Shown here piece after piece: positions 24,131-36,221 of a DNA stretch of 64,000 bases (the first letter of the stretch is position 1; every line of letters begins with the position of its first letter). The DNA comes from Panulirus ornatus (taxonomy: Eukaryota > Arthropoda > Malacostraca > Decapoda > Palinuridae): positions 20,993,503-21,057,502 of the forward strand of contig NC_092228.1 of assembly GCF_036320965.1 (NCBI RefSeq). The letters are read 5' to 3'. A program made the translations under genes and the position numbers. A model generated the notes under the pieces. That model was given only the letters and a program-made list of their open reading frames with translations. It did no database searches and was not told the origin of the DNA.

Positions 24131-25320
24131 CTCCCGCATCTAACTTAGCCTCTTCATGTGACGTGGTACCCACCAGTTGATGTGGCTCCCTCAGCTGACT
24201 TAGCCTCTTCATGTGACGTGGTACCCACCAGTTGATGTGGCTCCCTCAGCTAACTTAGCCTCTTCATGTGACGTGGTACCCACCAGTTGATGTGGCTCCC
24301 TCAGCTGACTTAGCCTCTTCATGTGACGTGGTACCCACCAGTTGATGTGGCTCCCTCAGCTGACTTAGCCTCTTCATGAGACGTGGCTCCCTCAGCTAAC
24401 TTAGCCTCTTAATGTGACGTGATACCCACCAGTTGACGTGGCTCCCTCAGCTAACTTAGCCTCTTCATGAGACATGGCTCCCTCAGCTAACTTAGCCTCT
24501 TAATGTGACGTGATACCCACCAGTTGACGTGGCTCCCTCAGCTAACTTAGCCTCTTCATGTGACGTGGCTCCCTAAGCTAACTTAGCCTCTTCATGTGAC
24601 GTGGCTCCCTCAGCTAACTTAGCCTCTTCATGTGACGTGGTACCCACCAGTTGACGTGGCTCCTTCAGCTAACTTAGCCTCTTCATGTGACGTGGCTCCC
24701 TCAGCTAACTTAGCCTCTTCATGTGACGTGGCTCCCTCAGCTAACTTAGCCTCTTCGTGCGACGTGGCACCCACCAGTTGACGTGGCTCCCTCAGCTAAC
24801 TTAGCCTCTTCGTGCGAAGTGGTACCCACCAGTTGACGTGGCTCCCTCAGCTAACTTAGCCTCTTCATGTGACGTGGCTCCCTCAGCTAACTTAGCCTCT
24901 TCGTGCGACGTGGTACCCACAAGTTGACGTGGCTCCCTCAGCTAACTTAGCCTCTTCATATGACGTGGCTCCCTCAGCTAACTTAGCCTCTTCGTGCGAC
25001 GTGGTACCCACCAGTTGACGTGGCTCCCTCAGCTAACTTAGCCTCTTCATATGACGTGGCTCCCTCAGCTAACTTAGCCTCTTCGTGTGACGTGGTACCC
25101 ACCAGTTGACGTGGCTCCCTCAGCTAACTTAGCCTCTTCGTGTGACGTGATACCCACCAGTTGACGTGGCTCCCTCAGCTAAGGTAGCCTCTTCGTGCGA
25201 CGTGGCACCCACCAGTTGACGTGGCTCCCTCAGCTAACTTAGCCTCTTCATGTGACGTGATACCCACCAGTTGACGTGGCTCCCTCAGCTAACGTAGCCT
25301 CTTCATGTGACGTAGTACAC
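24131..25320. repeat. 55 bp array with 36 bp deletion variants
   Basis: The long unit reads CTTCATGTGACGTGGTACCC, ACCAGTTGACGTGGCTCCCT and CAGCTAACTTAGCCT. The short unit lacks the 19 bp around TACCCACCAGTTGACGTGG. The 19 bp segment is bounded by GACGTGG repeats, so the short unit can arise by slippage between them. Long and short units are interspersed. About 24 units in total. TGACGTGG occurs once or twice per unit. Confidence 0.95.
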
Positions 25321-25690
25321 CTCTCCCTCTTCTCTCAGTTGAAGTGGTGTCCTCAGTCTGTATGAGAGCCACAGTTGACGTGGGGAGGAGGCAATGGTGT
25401 GGCTGGCGGTGGGCTACATCAAGAGGAGTTACCAACCCCTGCAAGGGTCTCCATCTCCCTTCAATGGTCGAGGAGAAAAGGGAGTAAAATGGGGTACATA
25501 AGGAAGGTTAGAGGGAGGATGAATGGCGTCTTTGCCACTGCTGCTCTTGGTTATGTACAGATCTGCCATGCGTCTTGCTCTTTCTATCTCTTTCTCAGTC
25601 TATGTCTGTCTATCTTTCTCTGTGTGTGACCTCCTCTTCACATATCGTCGGCTGTGCCTCAAAGGCAAAGCTTCCGTCCTTTTACTCCCC
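25321..25690. other. Unassigned spacer
   Basis: No supported feature. The Ser/Leu-rich open frames here run into the neighbouring (CT)n tract. Confidence 0.45.
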
Positions 25691-25692
25691 TC

Positions 25693-25761
<69 letters not shown>
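25691..25761. repeat. (CT)n microsatellite
   Basis: Perfect CT run of about 35 units, followed by a short (CA)n near 25781-25795. Confidence 0.98.
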
Positions 25762-25763
<2 letters not shown>

Positions 25764-26820
25764 CTACACCAATTATACTCCCACACACACACACACGTAC
25801 ACACGCCATACATACCCTCCCCTCTCCCCTTCCATCCCTGAGGTAAATCATCCAATTTGAACCAATCGCGCCTCCTGCTGCGACAGCTTCTACGCCACAC
25901 CCACGAAATACACCCGGGGCCCCCCACCTGTGTGCACGAATATACCCGGGGCCCCCCGCCTGTGTGCACGAAAGCACGAAAGCGCCCGGGGAGGGGGGAG
26001 GGGGGTCATGTTACCCACTCACTCCCCCCCCCCCCCCGGCCTGGGTGTGGCCAAGGGTAAAAAAGTGGCGCGAACATGAGTGAGTCATCTTCGTGCTGGG
26101 GCGCGTTCGCTACGACAGGTTAACTTGGCTCAATTTCGTCCGCGTTCAACACTCTCATTTCTCCAGCGCTTTCATCGCCAGCGCGAGGCCAGCAGGCTCA
26201 GGGCAAGCATGTCACCCACTGTCTTCACTCACGCGAGATATCTACTTAAAAACGTGGCAGATTTACTTATAAAGATCTACTTCTTGCGTTTAATCAGTGG
26301 AGAGACTAAAGATTTGTCTGTGATGTCAACAACAAACAAAAGAGGATCGATCCCACCTCAGGAGAGGATTCTCAATGGATGTGTCTTGTGGTGGCGGTGG
26401 TGTGGAAGGCGTCCCGAAGCCGCCTGGTGTTTAAAGGCAATTTAAGCCTATAAACTTGGGCTTGACTCACCGTCTGCTGCCCCTGGCAGACTCAAGGTTT
26501 GGTCTCTTATACCCCGGGTGGGTCCCCAGTACTTATGGCCTTGGGGCATTGTCTGGAGTCTTCTTTATAGATACGTAATTGGAAGAGAAACACGTGATAC
26601 GACAGATGCATCCAAGTGTTAAAGGCACTTTATGGTACAGTGATGCACCACGGTACTGTACCGCATCGTGGTACTGTACCACTGGCCAATGTTCGTACCC
26701 TTAACAGATATTTTAACCTTCCTTAATATTTAGACGAAATCTATTAATCTGTAGTTTAACTGTATGGTGTTGTAACTTGACTGACGACCCTGTACTGCAG
26801 TACCTGCACACTTCTCGATC
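25762..26820. other. Unassigned stretch, about 1 kb
   Basis: Contains a duplicated CCGGGGCCCCCC phrase near 25912 and 25946, C/G runs at 25985-26040 and a 121-codon unrecognised frame at 26080-26445. No splice-consistent exon or domain is visible. Confidence 0.4.
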
Positions 26821-26824
26821 ACCT

Positions 26825-27130
26825 GGTATGGTACTGTACCGTACCCCAACCCTCCCTCACCACCACACTGTATGGTACTGTACCGTACCCCAACCCTCCC
26901 TCACCACCACACTGTATGGTACTGTGCCGTACCCCAACCCTCCCTCACCACCACATGGTATGGTACTGTACCGTACCCCAGCCTTCACAACCCTCCCTCA
27001 CCACCACACTGTATGGTACTGTACCGTACCCCAACCCTCCCTCACCACCACATGGTATGGTACTGTACCGTACCCCAACCCTCCCTCACAACCAGCTGGT
27101 ATAGTACTGTACCGTACCACAACCAGCTAG
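26825..27130. repeat. 44 bp array, about 7 copies
   Basis: The unit is CTGTATGGTACTGTACCGTA followed by CCCCAACCCTCCCTCACCAC and CACA. GTACTGTACC recurs at 26831 and 26875. The GGTACTGTACC element is nearly palindromic and also occurs singly at 26650-26690, just upstream, as a possible seed. Confidence 0.92.
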
Positions 27131-27463
27131 TACCACACCCCCTGCCTCCTCCACCCAGCTCCCCCACCAGCTGGCTGGTCCTGAGACCCCCTTCTCTCCC
27201 ACGACCTGGTTAATGGTCCTTAGACATGGATCCAGAAGACACTGGTTCAAAGACCCTTTGTGTCCCTGTCTTCCCCTGTAGCGACCCAGCTGTAGCGGGT
27301 TCGATCGGGGAGTCGGGACGCGCTTATGACTCTCCGACCCTTACGGCTGAAGCGCACAGGCTCGCACCGTTCGAACCCAGCTCAAGCGGTGATTAAGTGG
27401 GTCCAGCCAATATGATCATCTAGCCAGGGGTGGTGTGTGTGTGTGTGTGTGTGTGTGGACAAT

Positions 27464-27497
<34 letters not shown>

Positions 27498-28020
27498 CAG
27501 CTGGGCAACACATCTTCACAGCATCCGAACAAACAGACACAGTCCCAAGTCTCGAGTGAAACACTGATTCGGACGATACAAGTTTTATCGTTTTCTGTTC
27601 CTATCAATCAAAGGAACAGATAAACTGGGAGTTGTTTAATCAAGAGCTAAAAAAGAAATTAGATATATTAAGCGAAAATGAAGCCAGGGAAGCAAATCGT
27701 ACCAAATACATGGTGACGTGAGTTCAAGGGTCAACAATAACGAATTTCTCACCAGGTTTCGAAAAGGGTGATGTCATGAACACGAATCCAGCCCAAGTTA
27801 TCATACTGACACCCATGTGAAGCCACGGACGAGCGCACTGAATCCTCTCAGGTCTCCATAGAGAGGGAATCGGTTACATCCGTGATGCTGTGAGGATGCC
27901 AGGGCAAACTGCGGGAGGACCTGGAAGCCCTGGAGGCTGAAGGAGCTATGACAACCTGGTTGTGTCTCGTGTGTGTGTTGATGCCGTCCTGCTGGTGACA
28001 GAGAGTTACCTCGAGTCTTG
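27131..28020. other. Unassigned stretch with (TG)n/(CA)n hairpin
   Basis: A (GT)n run at 27431-27457 is followed nine bases later by a (CA)n run at 27467-27494, giving a long perfect inverted repeat. GTTCGAACC near 27370 is a B-box-like word on either strand. No exon is supported. Confidence 0.5.
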
Positions 28021-29470
28021 AGGTACTGACGGGGTGGGTCATGTACTGCCTGGCATGAGGTACTGACGGGGTGGGTCATGTACTGCCTGGCATGAGGTAC
28101 TGACGGGGTGGGTCATGTACTGCCTGGCATGAGGTACTGACGGGGTGGGTCATGTACTGCCTGGCATGAGGTACTGACGGGGTGGGTCATGTACTGCCTG
28201 GCATGAGGTACTGACGGGATGGGTCATGTACTGCCTGGCATGAGGTACTGACGGGGTGGGTCATGTACTGCCTGGCATGAGGTACTGGCGGGGTGGGTCA
28301 TGTACTGCCTGGCATGAGGTACTGACGGGGTGGGTCATGTACTGCCTGGCATGAGGTACTGACGGGGTGGGTCATGTACTGCCTGGCATGAGGTACTGAC
28401 GGGGTGGGTCATGTACTGCCTGGCATCAGGTACTGACGGGGTGGGTCGTGTACTGCCTGGCATGAGGTACTGACGGGGTGGGTCATGTACTGCCTGGCAT
28501 GAGGTACTGACGGGGTGGGTCATGTACTGCCTGGCATGAGGTACTGACGGGGTGGGTCATGTACTGCCTGGCATGAGGTACTGACGGGGTGGGTCATGTA
28601 CTGCCTGGCATCAGGTACTGACGGGGTGGGTCGTGTACTGCCTGGCATGAGGTACTGACGGGGTGGGTCATGTACTGCCTGGCATGAGGTACTGACGGGG
28701 TGGGTCATGTACTGCCTGGCATGAGGTACTGACGGGGTGGGTCATGTACTGCCTGGCATGAGGTACTGACGGGATGGGTCATGTACTGCCTGGCATGAGG
28801 TACTGACGGGGTGGGTCATGTACTGCCTGGCATGAGGTACTGGCGGGGTGGGTCATGTACTGCCTGGCATCAGGTACTGACGGGGTGGGTCGTGTACTGC
28901 CTGGCATGATGTACTGACGGGGTGGGTCATGTACTGCCTGGCATCAGGTACTGACGGGGTGGGTCATGTATTGCCTGGCATGATGTACTGACGGGGTGGG
29001 TCATGTACTGCCTGGCATCAGGTACTGACGGGGTGGGTCATGTACTGCCTGGCATGATGTACTGACGGGGTGGGTCATGTACTGCCTGGCATGAGGTACT
29101 GACGGGGTGGGTCATGTACTGCCTGGCATGAGGTACTGACGGGGTGGGTCGTGTACTGCCTGGCATGAGGTACTGACGGGGTGGGTCGTGTACTGCCTGG
29201 CATGATGTACTGACGGGGTGGGTCATGTACTGCCTGGCATGAGGTACTGACGGGGTGGATCATGTACTGCCTGGCATGAGGTACTGACGGGGCGGGTCGT
29301 GTACTGCCTGGCATGAGGTACTGACGGGGTGGGTCATGTACTGCCTGGCATGAGGTACTGACGGGGCGGGTCATGTACTGCCTGGCATGAGGTACTGACG
29401 GGGCGGGTCGTGTACTGCCTGGCAAGAGGTACTGACGGGGCGGGTCGTGTACTGCCTGGCATGAGGTAGT
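28021..29470. repeat. 37 bp tandem array, about 39 copies
   Basis: The unit is GTACTGACGGGGTGGGTCAT followed by GTACTGCCTGGCATGAG. Variants include GGCATCAG, GGCATGAT, GGGTCGTG and GACGGGGC. The ordered variant pair GGCATCAG then GGGTCGTG appears near 28424 and again 185 bp (five units) later, evidence for multi-unit copying. Confidence 0.97.
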
Positions 29471-30049
29471 GAGGAGGTGGGGGCCACGTACCTGTCATAG
29501 GGCAGTGAGGAGGAGGTGGTGGAGGCCACGTACACACACTCAAAAATGTATCTTCCATGACGGGTTGGTTGCGGTGTGAGGTGACCACCGTGACTGGTGT
29601 TGTCGAGGTGTGGTTGCTCACGGTGAGTGTGAGGCGGATCACCTGATCATTATGGTCTCCCGACTTGATATCTATTTCCAACGAAATATGAAATAAATAA
29701 ATCATTTATCACGCCAAATGGCAGGACACGTCGCCTGCGGGCGATACTTTACGACGACATGACAGCAGGGCGAACCACACTGTGAGTGAGGCCAGACCAA
29801 TGGGCATTTCTCACAATCCTTCGTCCCTGGTGTCATATTCTTTCACACAAAAAGCGATAAGATACTATTTTTTTTCTCTCGACCGCACATACCATATCAC
29901 GAGGCAGCTGGAAGTGCATGGAAAATAACAAATAACAGATGACCACGACGAGGCTATCTATCAGGTGTCACATCTTATCTGTGGCAGATACAAGATAGGA
30001 AAGATTGAACGGAGGTCCCCAGCCACCATGCGGGACAACAGGCGTGTCG
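29471..30049. other. Unassigned spacer
   Basis: Contains a short GTGAGGAGGTGG duplication near 29470-29525. No gene evidence otherwise. Confidence 0.45.
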
Positions 30050-30190
30050 GGGGTCAGCTTTCCTGACCATGACGCATTCACGGGCCGCCCACGGTCCAGC
30101 TCATGGGTTCGAATCCTGGTCATGGCAGTCGGTCCACAGTTAAACCCAGGTGTTCGTTCAACCCCTCGGGATCGGTCGATAAACTGAGCA
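30050..30190 (+). mobile_element. tRNA-like SINE fragment with perfect B-box
   Basis: GGGTTCGAATCC at about 30103 is a consensus B-box. The flanking CCATGA upstream and TCATGG downstream are complementary, like an acceptor stem, about 59 bases apart. The following body (CAGTCGGTCCACAG, AGGTGTTCGTTC, CCCTCGGGATCGGTCGATAA) also occurs at 5670-5775. The element abuts the 3' tail of a minus-strand LINE, which is broken off within its TTCCTTGC motif at the junction. Confidence 0.6.
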
Positions 30191-31218
30191 AGGAAACAGA
30201 CGAAAGAAATGGCCCAACCCCCCCCCATACACATGTATATACATACGTCCACACACGCAAATTTACATACCTACACAGCTTTCCATGGTTTACCCCAGAC
30301 GCTTCACATGCCCTGATTCAATCCACTGACAGCACGTCAACCTCGGTATACCACATCGATCCAATTCACTCTATTCCTTGCCCTCCTTTCACCCTCCTGC
30401 ATGTTCAGGCCCCGATCACACAAAATCTTTTTCACTCCATCTTTCCACCTCCAATTTGGTCTCCCACTTCTCCTCGTTCCCTCCACCTCCGACACATATA
30501 TCCTCTTGGCCAATCTTTCCTCACTCATTCTCTCCATGTGCCCAAACCATTTCAAAACACCCTCTTCTGCTCTCTCAACCACGCTCTTTTTATTTCCACA
30601 CATCTCTCTTACCCTTACGTTACTTACTCGATCAAACCACCTCAAACTACACATTGTCCTCAAACATCTCATTTCCAGCACATCCATCCTCCTGCGCACA
30701 ACTCTATCCATAGCCCACGCCTCGCAACCATACAACATTGTTGGAACCACTATTCCTTCAAACATACCCATTTTTGCTTTTCGATGTTCTCGACTTTCAC
30801 ACATTCTTCAAGGCTCCCAGGATTTTCGCCCCCTCCCTCACCCTATGATCCACTTCCGCTTCCATGGTTCCATCCGCTGCCAGATCCACTCCCAGATATC
30901 TAAAACACTTTACTTCCTCCATTTTTCTCCATTCAAACTTACCTCCCGACTGACTTGACCCTCAACCCTACTGTACCTAATTACCTTGCTCTTATTCACA
31001 TTTACTCTTAACTTTCTTCTTTCACACACTTTACCAAACTCAGTCACCAGCTTCTGCAGTTTCTCACATGAATCAGCCACCAGCGCTGTATCATCAGCGA
31101 ACAACAACTGACTCACTTCCAAAGCTCTCTCATCCCCAACAGACTTCATACTTGCCCCTCTTTCCAAAACTCTTACATTCACCTCCCTAACAACCCCATC
31201 CATAAACAAATTAAACAA

Positions 31219-31220
<2 letters not shown>
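30191..31220 (-). pseudogene. 5'-truncated LINE copy B
   Basis: On the minus strand the sequence opens at the RT motif region NLFMDGVVREV, runs through QLLFADDTALVADS (catalytic FADD, near 31110) and the conserved C-terminal part with LYGCEAW and WFGHMERM, and ends in the DVVYRG codons near 30337. One or more frame breaks occur between 30805 and 30910, so it is not a single open frame. The 3' noncoding region follows to about 30195. The upstream 5' half, including any endonuclease, is absent because the copy begins directly after a (TA)n tract. It is a dead, fairly recent copy. Confidence 0.9.

Positions 31221-31279
<59 letters not shown>
31221..31279. repeat. (TA)n tract between two LINE copies
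   Basis: Pure TA run. It is at once the 3' tail of LINE copy C and the 5' border of LINE copy B. Confidence 0.97.
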
Positions 31280-31281
<2 letters not shown>

Positions 31282-32106
31282 TGCTTTGCTTTGTCGCTGT
31301 CTCCCGCGTTAGCGAGATAGCGCAAGGAAACACGAAAGAAATGGCCCAACCCACCCACATACACATGTATATACATACACGTCCACACACGCAAATATAC
31401 ATACCTATACATCTCAACGTATACATATATATACACACACAGACATATATACAAATGTACATAATACATACGGTCTGCCTTTATTCATTCCCGTCGCCAC
31501 ACCGCCACACATGAAATAACAACCCCCTCCCCCAAATGTGCGCGAGGTAGCGCCAAGAAAAGACAACAAAGGCCACATTCGTTCACACTCAGTCTCTAGC
31601 TGTCATGTAATAATGCACCGAAACCACAGCTCCCTATCCATATCCAGGCCCCAAAAAACTTTCCATGGTTTACCCCAGACGCTTCACATGCCCTGGTTCA
31701 ATCCATTGACAGCACGTCCACCCCGGTATACCACATCGTTCCAATTCACTCTATTCCGTGCACGCCTTTCACCCTCCTGCATGTTCAGGCCCCGATCACT
31801 CAAAATCTTTTTCACTCCATCTTTCCACCTCCAATTTGGTCTCCCACTTCTCCTCGTTCCCTCCACCTCTGACACATACCCACTTGGTCAATCTTTCCTC
31901 ACTCATTCTCTCCATGTGACCAAACCATTTCAAAACATCCTCTTCTGCATTCTCAACCACACTCTTTTTATTACCACACATTTCTCTCACCCTATCATTA
32001 CTTACTCGATCAAACCACCTCACACCACATATTGTCCGCAAACATCTCATTTCCAGCACATTCACCCTCCTCCGCACAACTCTATCTATAGACCACGCCT
32101 CGCAAT
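31280..32106 (-). pseudogene. 5'-truncated LINE copy C with full 3' noncoding tail
   Basis: On the minus strand it starts in the GCEAW block (near 32100), continues through MCGNKKSVV and WFGHMERM, has a frameshift near 31880 and reaches the end of the ORF near 31715. The 3' region of about 430 bp is the most complete in the window. It holds a CATGACAGCTAGAGACTGAG segment, a GCGCTACCTCGC segment and ends in GCGCTATCTCGCTAACGCGG plus GAGACAGCGACAAAG before the TA tail. This copy defines the family's 3' end. Confidence 0.88.
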
Positions 32107-32110
32107 CATA

Positions 32111-32144
<34 letters not shown>

Positions 32145-32400
32145 TTTTTTTTATACTTTCTTTTCTTTCAAACTATTTGCCATTTTCCGCGTTAGCGAGG
32201 TAGCATTAAGAACAGAGGACTGGGCCTTTGAGGGAATATCCTCACCTGGCCCCCTTCTCTGTTCCTTCTTTTGGAAAATTAAAAAAAAAAAAAAAAGAGA
32301 GGTGAGGATTTCCAGCCCCACGCTCCCTCCCCTTTTAGTCGCCTTCTACGAAACGCAGGGAATACGTGGGAAGTATTCTTTTTCCCCTATCCCCAGGGAT

Positions 32401-32402
<2 letters not shown>
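32107..32402 (-). mobile_element. A-rich SINE-like element, copy 2 (near full length)
   Basis: On the plus strand this reads (AT)n, T26, then GCCATTTTCCGCGTTAGCGA, AGAACAGAGGACTGGGCC, ATCCTCACCTGGCCCCC, an internal A15 run, TTTCCAGCCCCACG, TTAGTCGCCTTCTACG and CCCCTATCCCCAGGGAT, then (AT)n. It encodes no protein. In the minus orientation its end, GCTACCTCGCTAACGCGG, matches the LINE 3' tail. It lies immediately upstream of LINE copy C in the same orientation. Confidence 0.85.

Positions 32403-32480
<78 letters not shown>
32403..32480. repeat. (TA)n microsatellite
   Basis: Pure TA run of about 38 units at the border of SINE copy 2. Confidence 0.98.
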
Positions 32481-32481
<1 letters not shown>

Positions 32482-32712
32482 TTAATGAGATGGTGTTGAT
32501 CAGGGCCCCAGTTCTCCGAGCCATCTGAGCAAACATAAAGATATATACAGCTATGGAGAGTTTGTAGGAAAGTGTTGAGGGGAAAAATCCCTAACACTGA
32601 CCACGGCGGGATTTTCCGGGAATAACGCGCAGGTCTGGCACACGCAACAAAAAGTAGTCACAGAATTTGTGAAAACAGTAAAATCTAAATGTCTGTTTCT
32701 CTCCTCCTAGCA

Positions 32713-34655
32713 ACTGGTGTATATACTGATGATGTATGACACTGGTGTATATACTGATGATGTATGACACTGGTGTATATACTGATGATATATGACACTG
32801 GTGTATATACTGATGATATATGACACTGGTGTATATACTGATGATATATGACACTGGTGTATATACTGATGATATATGACACTGGTGTATATACTGATGA
32901 TATATGACACTGGTGTATATACTGATGGTATATGACACTGGTGTATATACTGATGGTATATGACACTGGTGTATATACTGATGATATATGACACTGGTGT
33001 ATATACTGATGATATATGACACTGGTGTATATACTGATGGTATATGACACTGGTGTATATACTGATGGTATATGACACTGGTGTATATACTGATGATATA
33101 TGACACTGGTGTATATACTGATGATATATGACACTGGTGTATATACTGATGATATATGACACTGGTGTATAAACTGATGATGTATGACACTGGTGTATAT
33201 ACTGATGGTATATGACACTGGTGTATATACTGATGGTATATGACACTGGTGTATATACTGATGATATATGACACTGGTGTATATACTGATGATATATGAC
33301 ACTGGTGTATATACTGATGATATATGACACTGGTGTATATACTGATGGTATATGACACTGGTGTATATACTGATGATGTATGACACTGGTGTATAAACTG
33401 ATGATGTATGACACTGGTGTATATACTGATGGTATATGACACTGGTGTATATACTGATGGTATATGACACTGGTGTATATACTGATGATATATGACACTG
33501 GTGTATATACTGATGATATATGACACTGGTGTATATACTGATGATATATGACACTGGTGTATATACTGATGATATATGACACTGATGTGTATACTGATGA
33601 TGTATGACACTGGTGTATATACTGATGATATATGACACTGGTGTATATACTGATGATGTATGACACTGGTGTATATACTGATGATATATGACACTGGTGT
33701 ATATACTGATGATATATGACACTGGTGTATAAACTGATGATATATGACACTGGTGTATATACTGATGATATATGACACTGATGTGTATACTGATGATGTA
33801 TGACACTGGTGTATATACTGACGATATATGACACTGGTGTATATACTGATGATATGACACTGATGTGTATACTGATGATGTATGACACTGGTGTATATGC
33901 TGATGATATATGACACAGGTGTGTATACTGATGATATATGACACTGATGTGTATACTGATGATATATGACACTGGTGTATATACTGATGATGTATGACAC
34001 TGGTGTATATACTGATGATATATGACACTGGTGTATATACTGATGTTATATACTGATGATATATGACACTGGTGTATGATGATATATGACACGTGTACAT
34101 ACTGATGATATACGACACTGCTGTATATACTGATGATATATGACACGTGTACATACTGATGATATATGATACTGGTGTACATACTGATATATGACATTGT
34201 TGTATATACTGATGATATATGACACTGGTGTATATACTGTCGATATATGACACTGGTGTATATAATGATGATATATACCCTATGATATATGACACTGTTG
34301 TATATACTGACGATATATGACACTGGTGTATATAATGATGATATATACCCTATGATATATGACACTGTCGTATATACTGATGATATATGACACTGGTGTA
34401 TATACTGACGATATATGACACTGGTGTATATAATGATGATATATACCCTATGATATATGACACTGGTGTATATACTGATGATATATGACACTGGTGTATA
34501 TACTGACGATATATGACACTGGTGTATATAATGATGATATATACCCTATGATATATGACACAGGTGTATATACTGATGATATATGACACTGGTGTATATA
34601 CTGATGATATATGACACTGGTGTATATACTGATGATATATGACACTGGTGTATAG
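32713..34655. repeat. 28 bp AT-rich array (dimer of 14 bp), about 69 copies
   Basis: The unit is ACTGGTGTATATAC plus TGATGATATATGAC, two related 14-mers. Starts at 32713, 32741 and 32769 confirm a 28 bp period. From about 34060 the pattern breaks up, and a block containing ATATATACCCTATGATATAT recurs at about 34271, 34341, 34439 and 34537, spacings of 70, 98 and 98, all multiples of 14. All three minus frames are open for hundreds of codons (Ile/Tyr/His/Ser), a repeat artefact. Confidence 0.96.
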
Positions 34656-35225
34656 ACTTTTGTCCTGTCAACTGCCGTTGTTGATTAAGGCTGTAAACAT
34701 CAAGTTATAACAATCAGGATATGAATCTCTAACATCTTCTGCAGGTGTTAAGGCGGATTACGTGAACACATCCACCCACTCTGCGTATATGGTCCACTCT
34801 CTCTCTCTCTATACCCTCCATGTACAGGTATTGCTAGTCTTGGCACTAACAACACCAGATGATGGTGTTGATTCACACCAGCTTCACAACTCGACAGCTG
34901 GAAAATATTTTTTTTGCCCACTGGATTTCTTTTTTTTTTTCTTTTTTGCCCAGGCTGGAATGACATCTTTTTATATTCGTGTTGTCGTCTCTGGTCACTG
35001 AACCACTGTGTAACGTGAAGAGTTTTCGTTTTTATCATATTGTCGAAATTATATATCATTGTGTAGGAGTGTACATGTCCTATATCTTTGGAAGAAAAGT
35101 TCCACTTCTTTAAAGTCTATTCTCCATGAGGTTTATTTCAGAGAGATGGAATTAGTTTTTATTGCTAGGCTTTGTACTTGTTCTAATCTCTCATAACGTT
35201 TGGCGAGCACAATGTGATTAGATTA
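34656..35225. other. Unassigned stretch
   Basis: Single-copy-looking, with T-rich patches near 34905-34945. No exon, RNA gene or repeat is recognised. Confidence 0.45.
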
Positions 35226-35472
35226 TTGCAGATGGGGAGGTGGTGGAGAACAGGTGATGGAGGGCAGGTGGTGGACAGCAGGTGGTTGAGGGCTGGTGGT
35301 GGAGGGCAGGTGGTGGAAGGCAGATGTTTGAAGGCTGGTGATGGAGGGCTGGTGATGGAGGGCAGGTGATGGAGGGCTGGTGGTGGAGGGCAGGTGATGG
35401 AGGGCTGGTGGTGGAAGGCAGGTGATGGAGGGCAGGTGGTGGAGGGCAGGTGGTGGAGGGCTGGTGGTGGAG
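35226..35472. repeat. 14 bp array, about 17 copies
   Basis: The unit GGTGGAGGGCAGGT alternates with GATGGAGGGCTGGT. The strand is G-rich. The minus-strand Pro/Ser/His frames are compositional. Confidence 0.95.
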
Positions 35473-36221
35473 GGAAATGAAACAATGAGAACCATAAGGA
35501 CATTATAAAGACATACAACAGTTTAAAACTTCACAATCTGTTGGGTAAATGAAGACTTCTGTTAATTCTTTATCACCTCAATAATAAACATTATTATATG
35601 CAATAACAAAACGTGTACCCTTTACGTAGACATTATACATCCATTATGTACATCACAAATGTATATATGATATACATTCTTTCCTATCGAGAGGTGACTT
35701 AGAAAACACTGATATTGGTGGGTAAGACAAGACCTTCCTTTATATCAGTCTGAGGAAAACGGGATGTGGGGGAGGGGGGGCGGGGTGATCAGTGCCTCGT
35801 TTTCTTCCTGTTTGTCCTCATGTGGTCAGTCAAGGAGGTGACGGAATCCTCCCGTTTTCTGTGCCTTTCCCTCACTGTCCACAGTTCCGTCTAGCTAGAC
35901 ACAGCCTCACACCAGGATACATATACGTGTACTCCCATACCTCTCTCGTTTTCCACCTCCTGTGAAAGCTAACAGGATCGACTGATCTTAAAAAAAAAGG
36001 GGGGGGTATGCTAAAGGGGGGTCCCTTATGAACCGTGAGTCTGGGGGGCACCCTGAGGTCGTCTTTGAAAAAGGAGTTAACACACATCGCTACCGACTCA
36101 TGAACCCGTCCCGTCCAGCTAACACAGCAGTTACCGAGACAAGATCTCGAAACCCCATCACCTCACGACGCTACATTGTGAGGGTCTCCAGAGACTTCAT
36201 GAACAACTCATACAGTCGTTG
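35473..36221. other. Unassigned stretch
   Basis: Contains a G-rich patch at 35765-35785 and an A9/G7 junction at about 35991-36006. A 71-codon minus frame and an 85-codon plus frame overlap near 36028-36087, with no recognised motif. Confidence 0.4.

Noticed and set aside
30378..30958. Plus-strand frames of 111-266 codons at 30.1-31.0 kb and minus-strand frames at 39.4-39.9 kb
   Set aside because: They are antisense shadows of LINE copies B and D.
32591..34491. Minus-strand frames of 469-594 codons rich in Ile/Tyr/His
   Set aside because: All three frames are open across the 28 bp array with the same 28-residue period.
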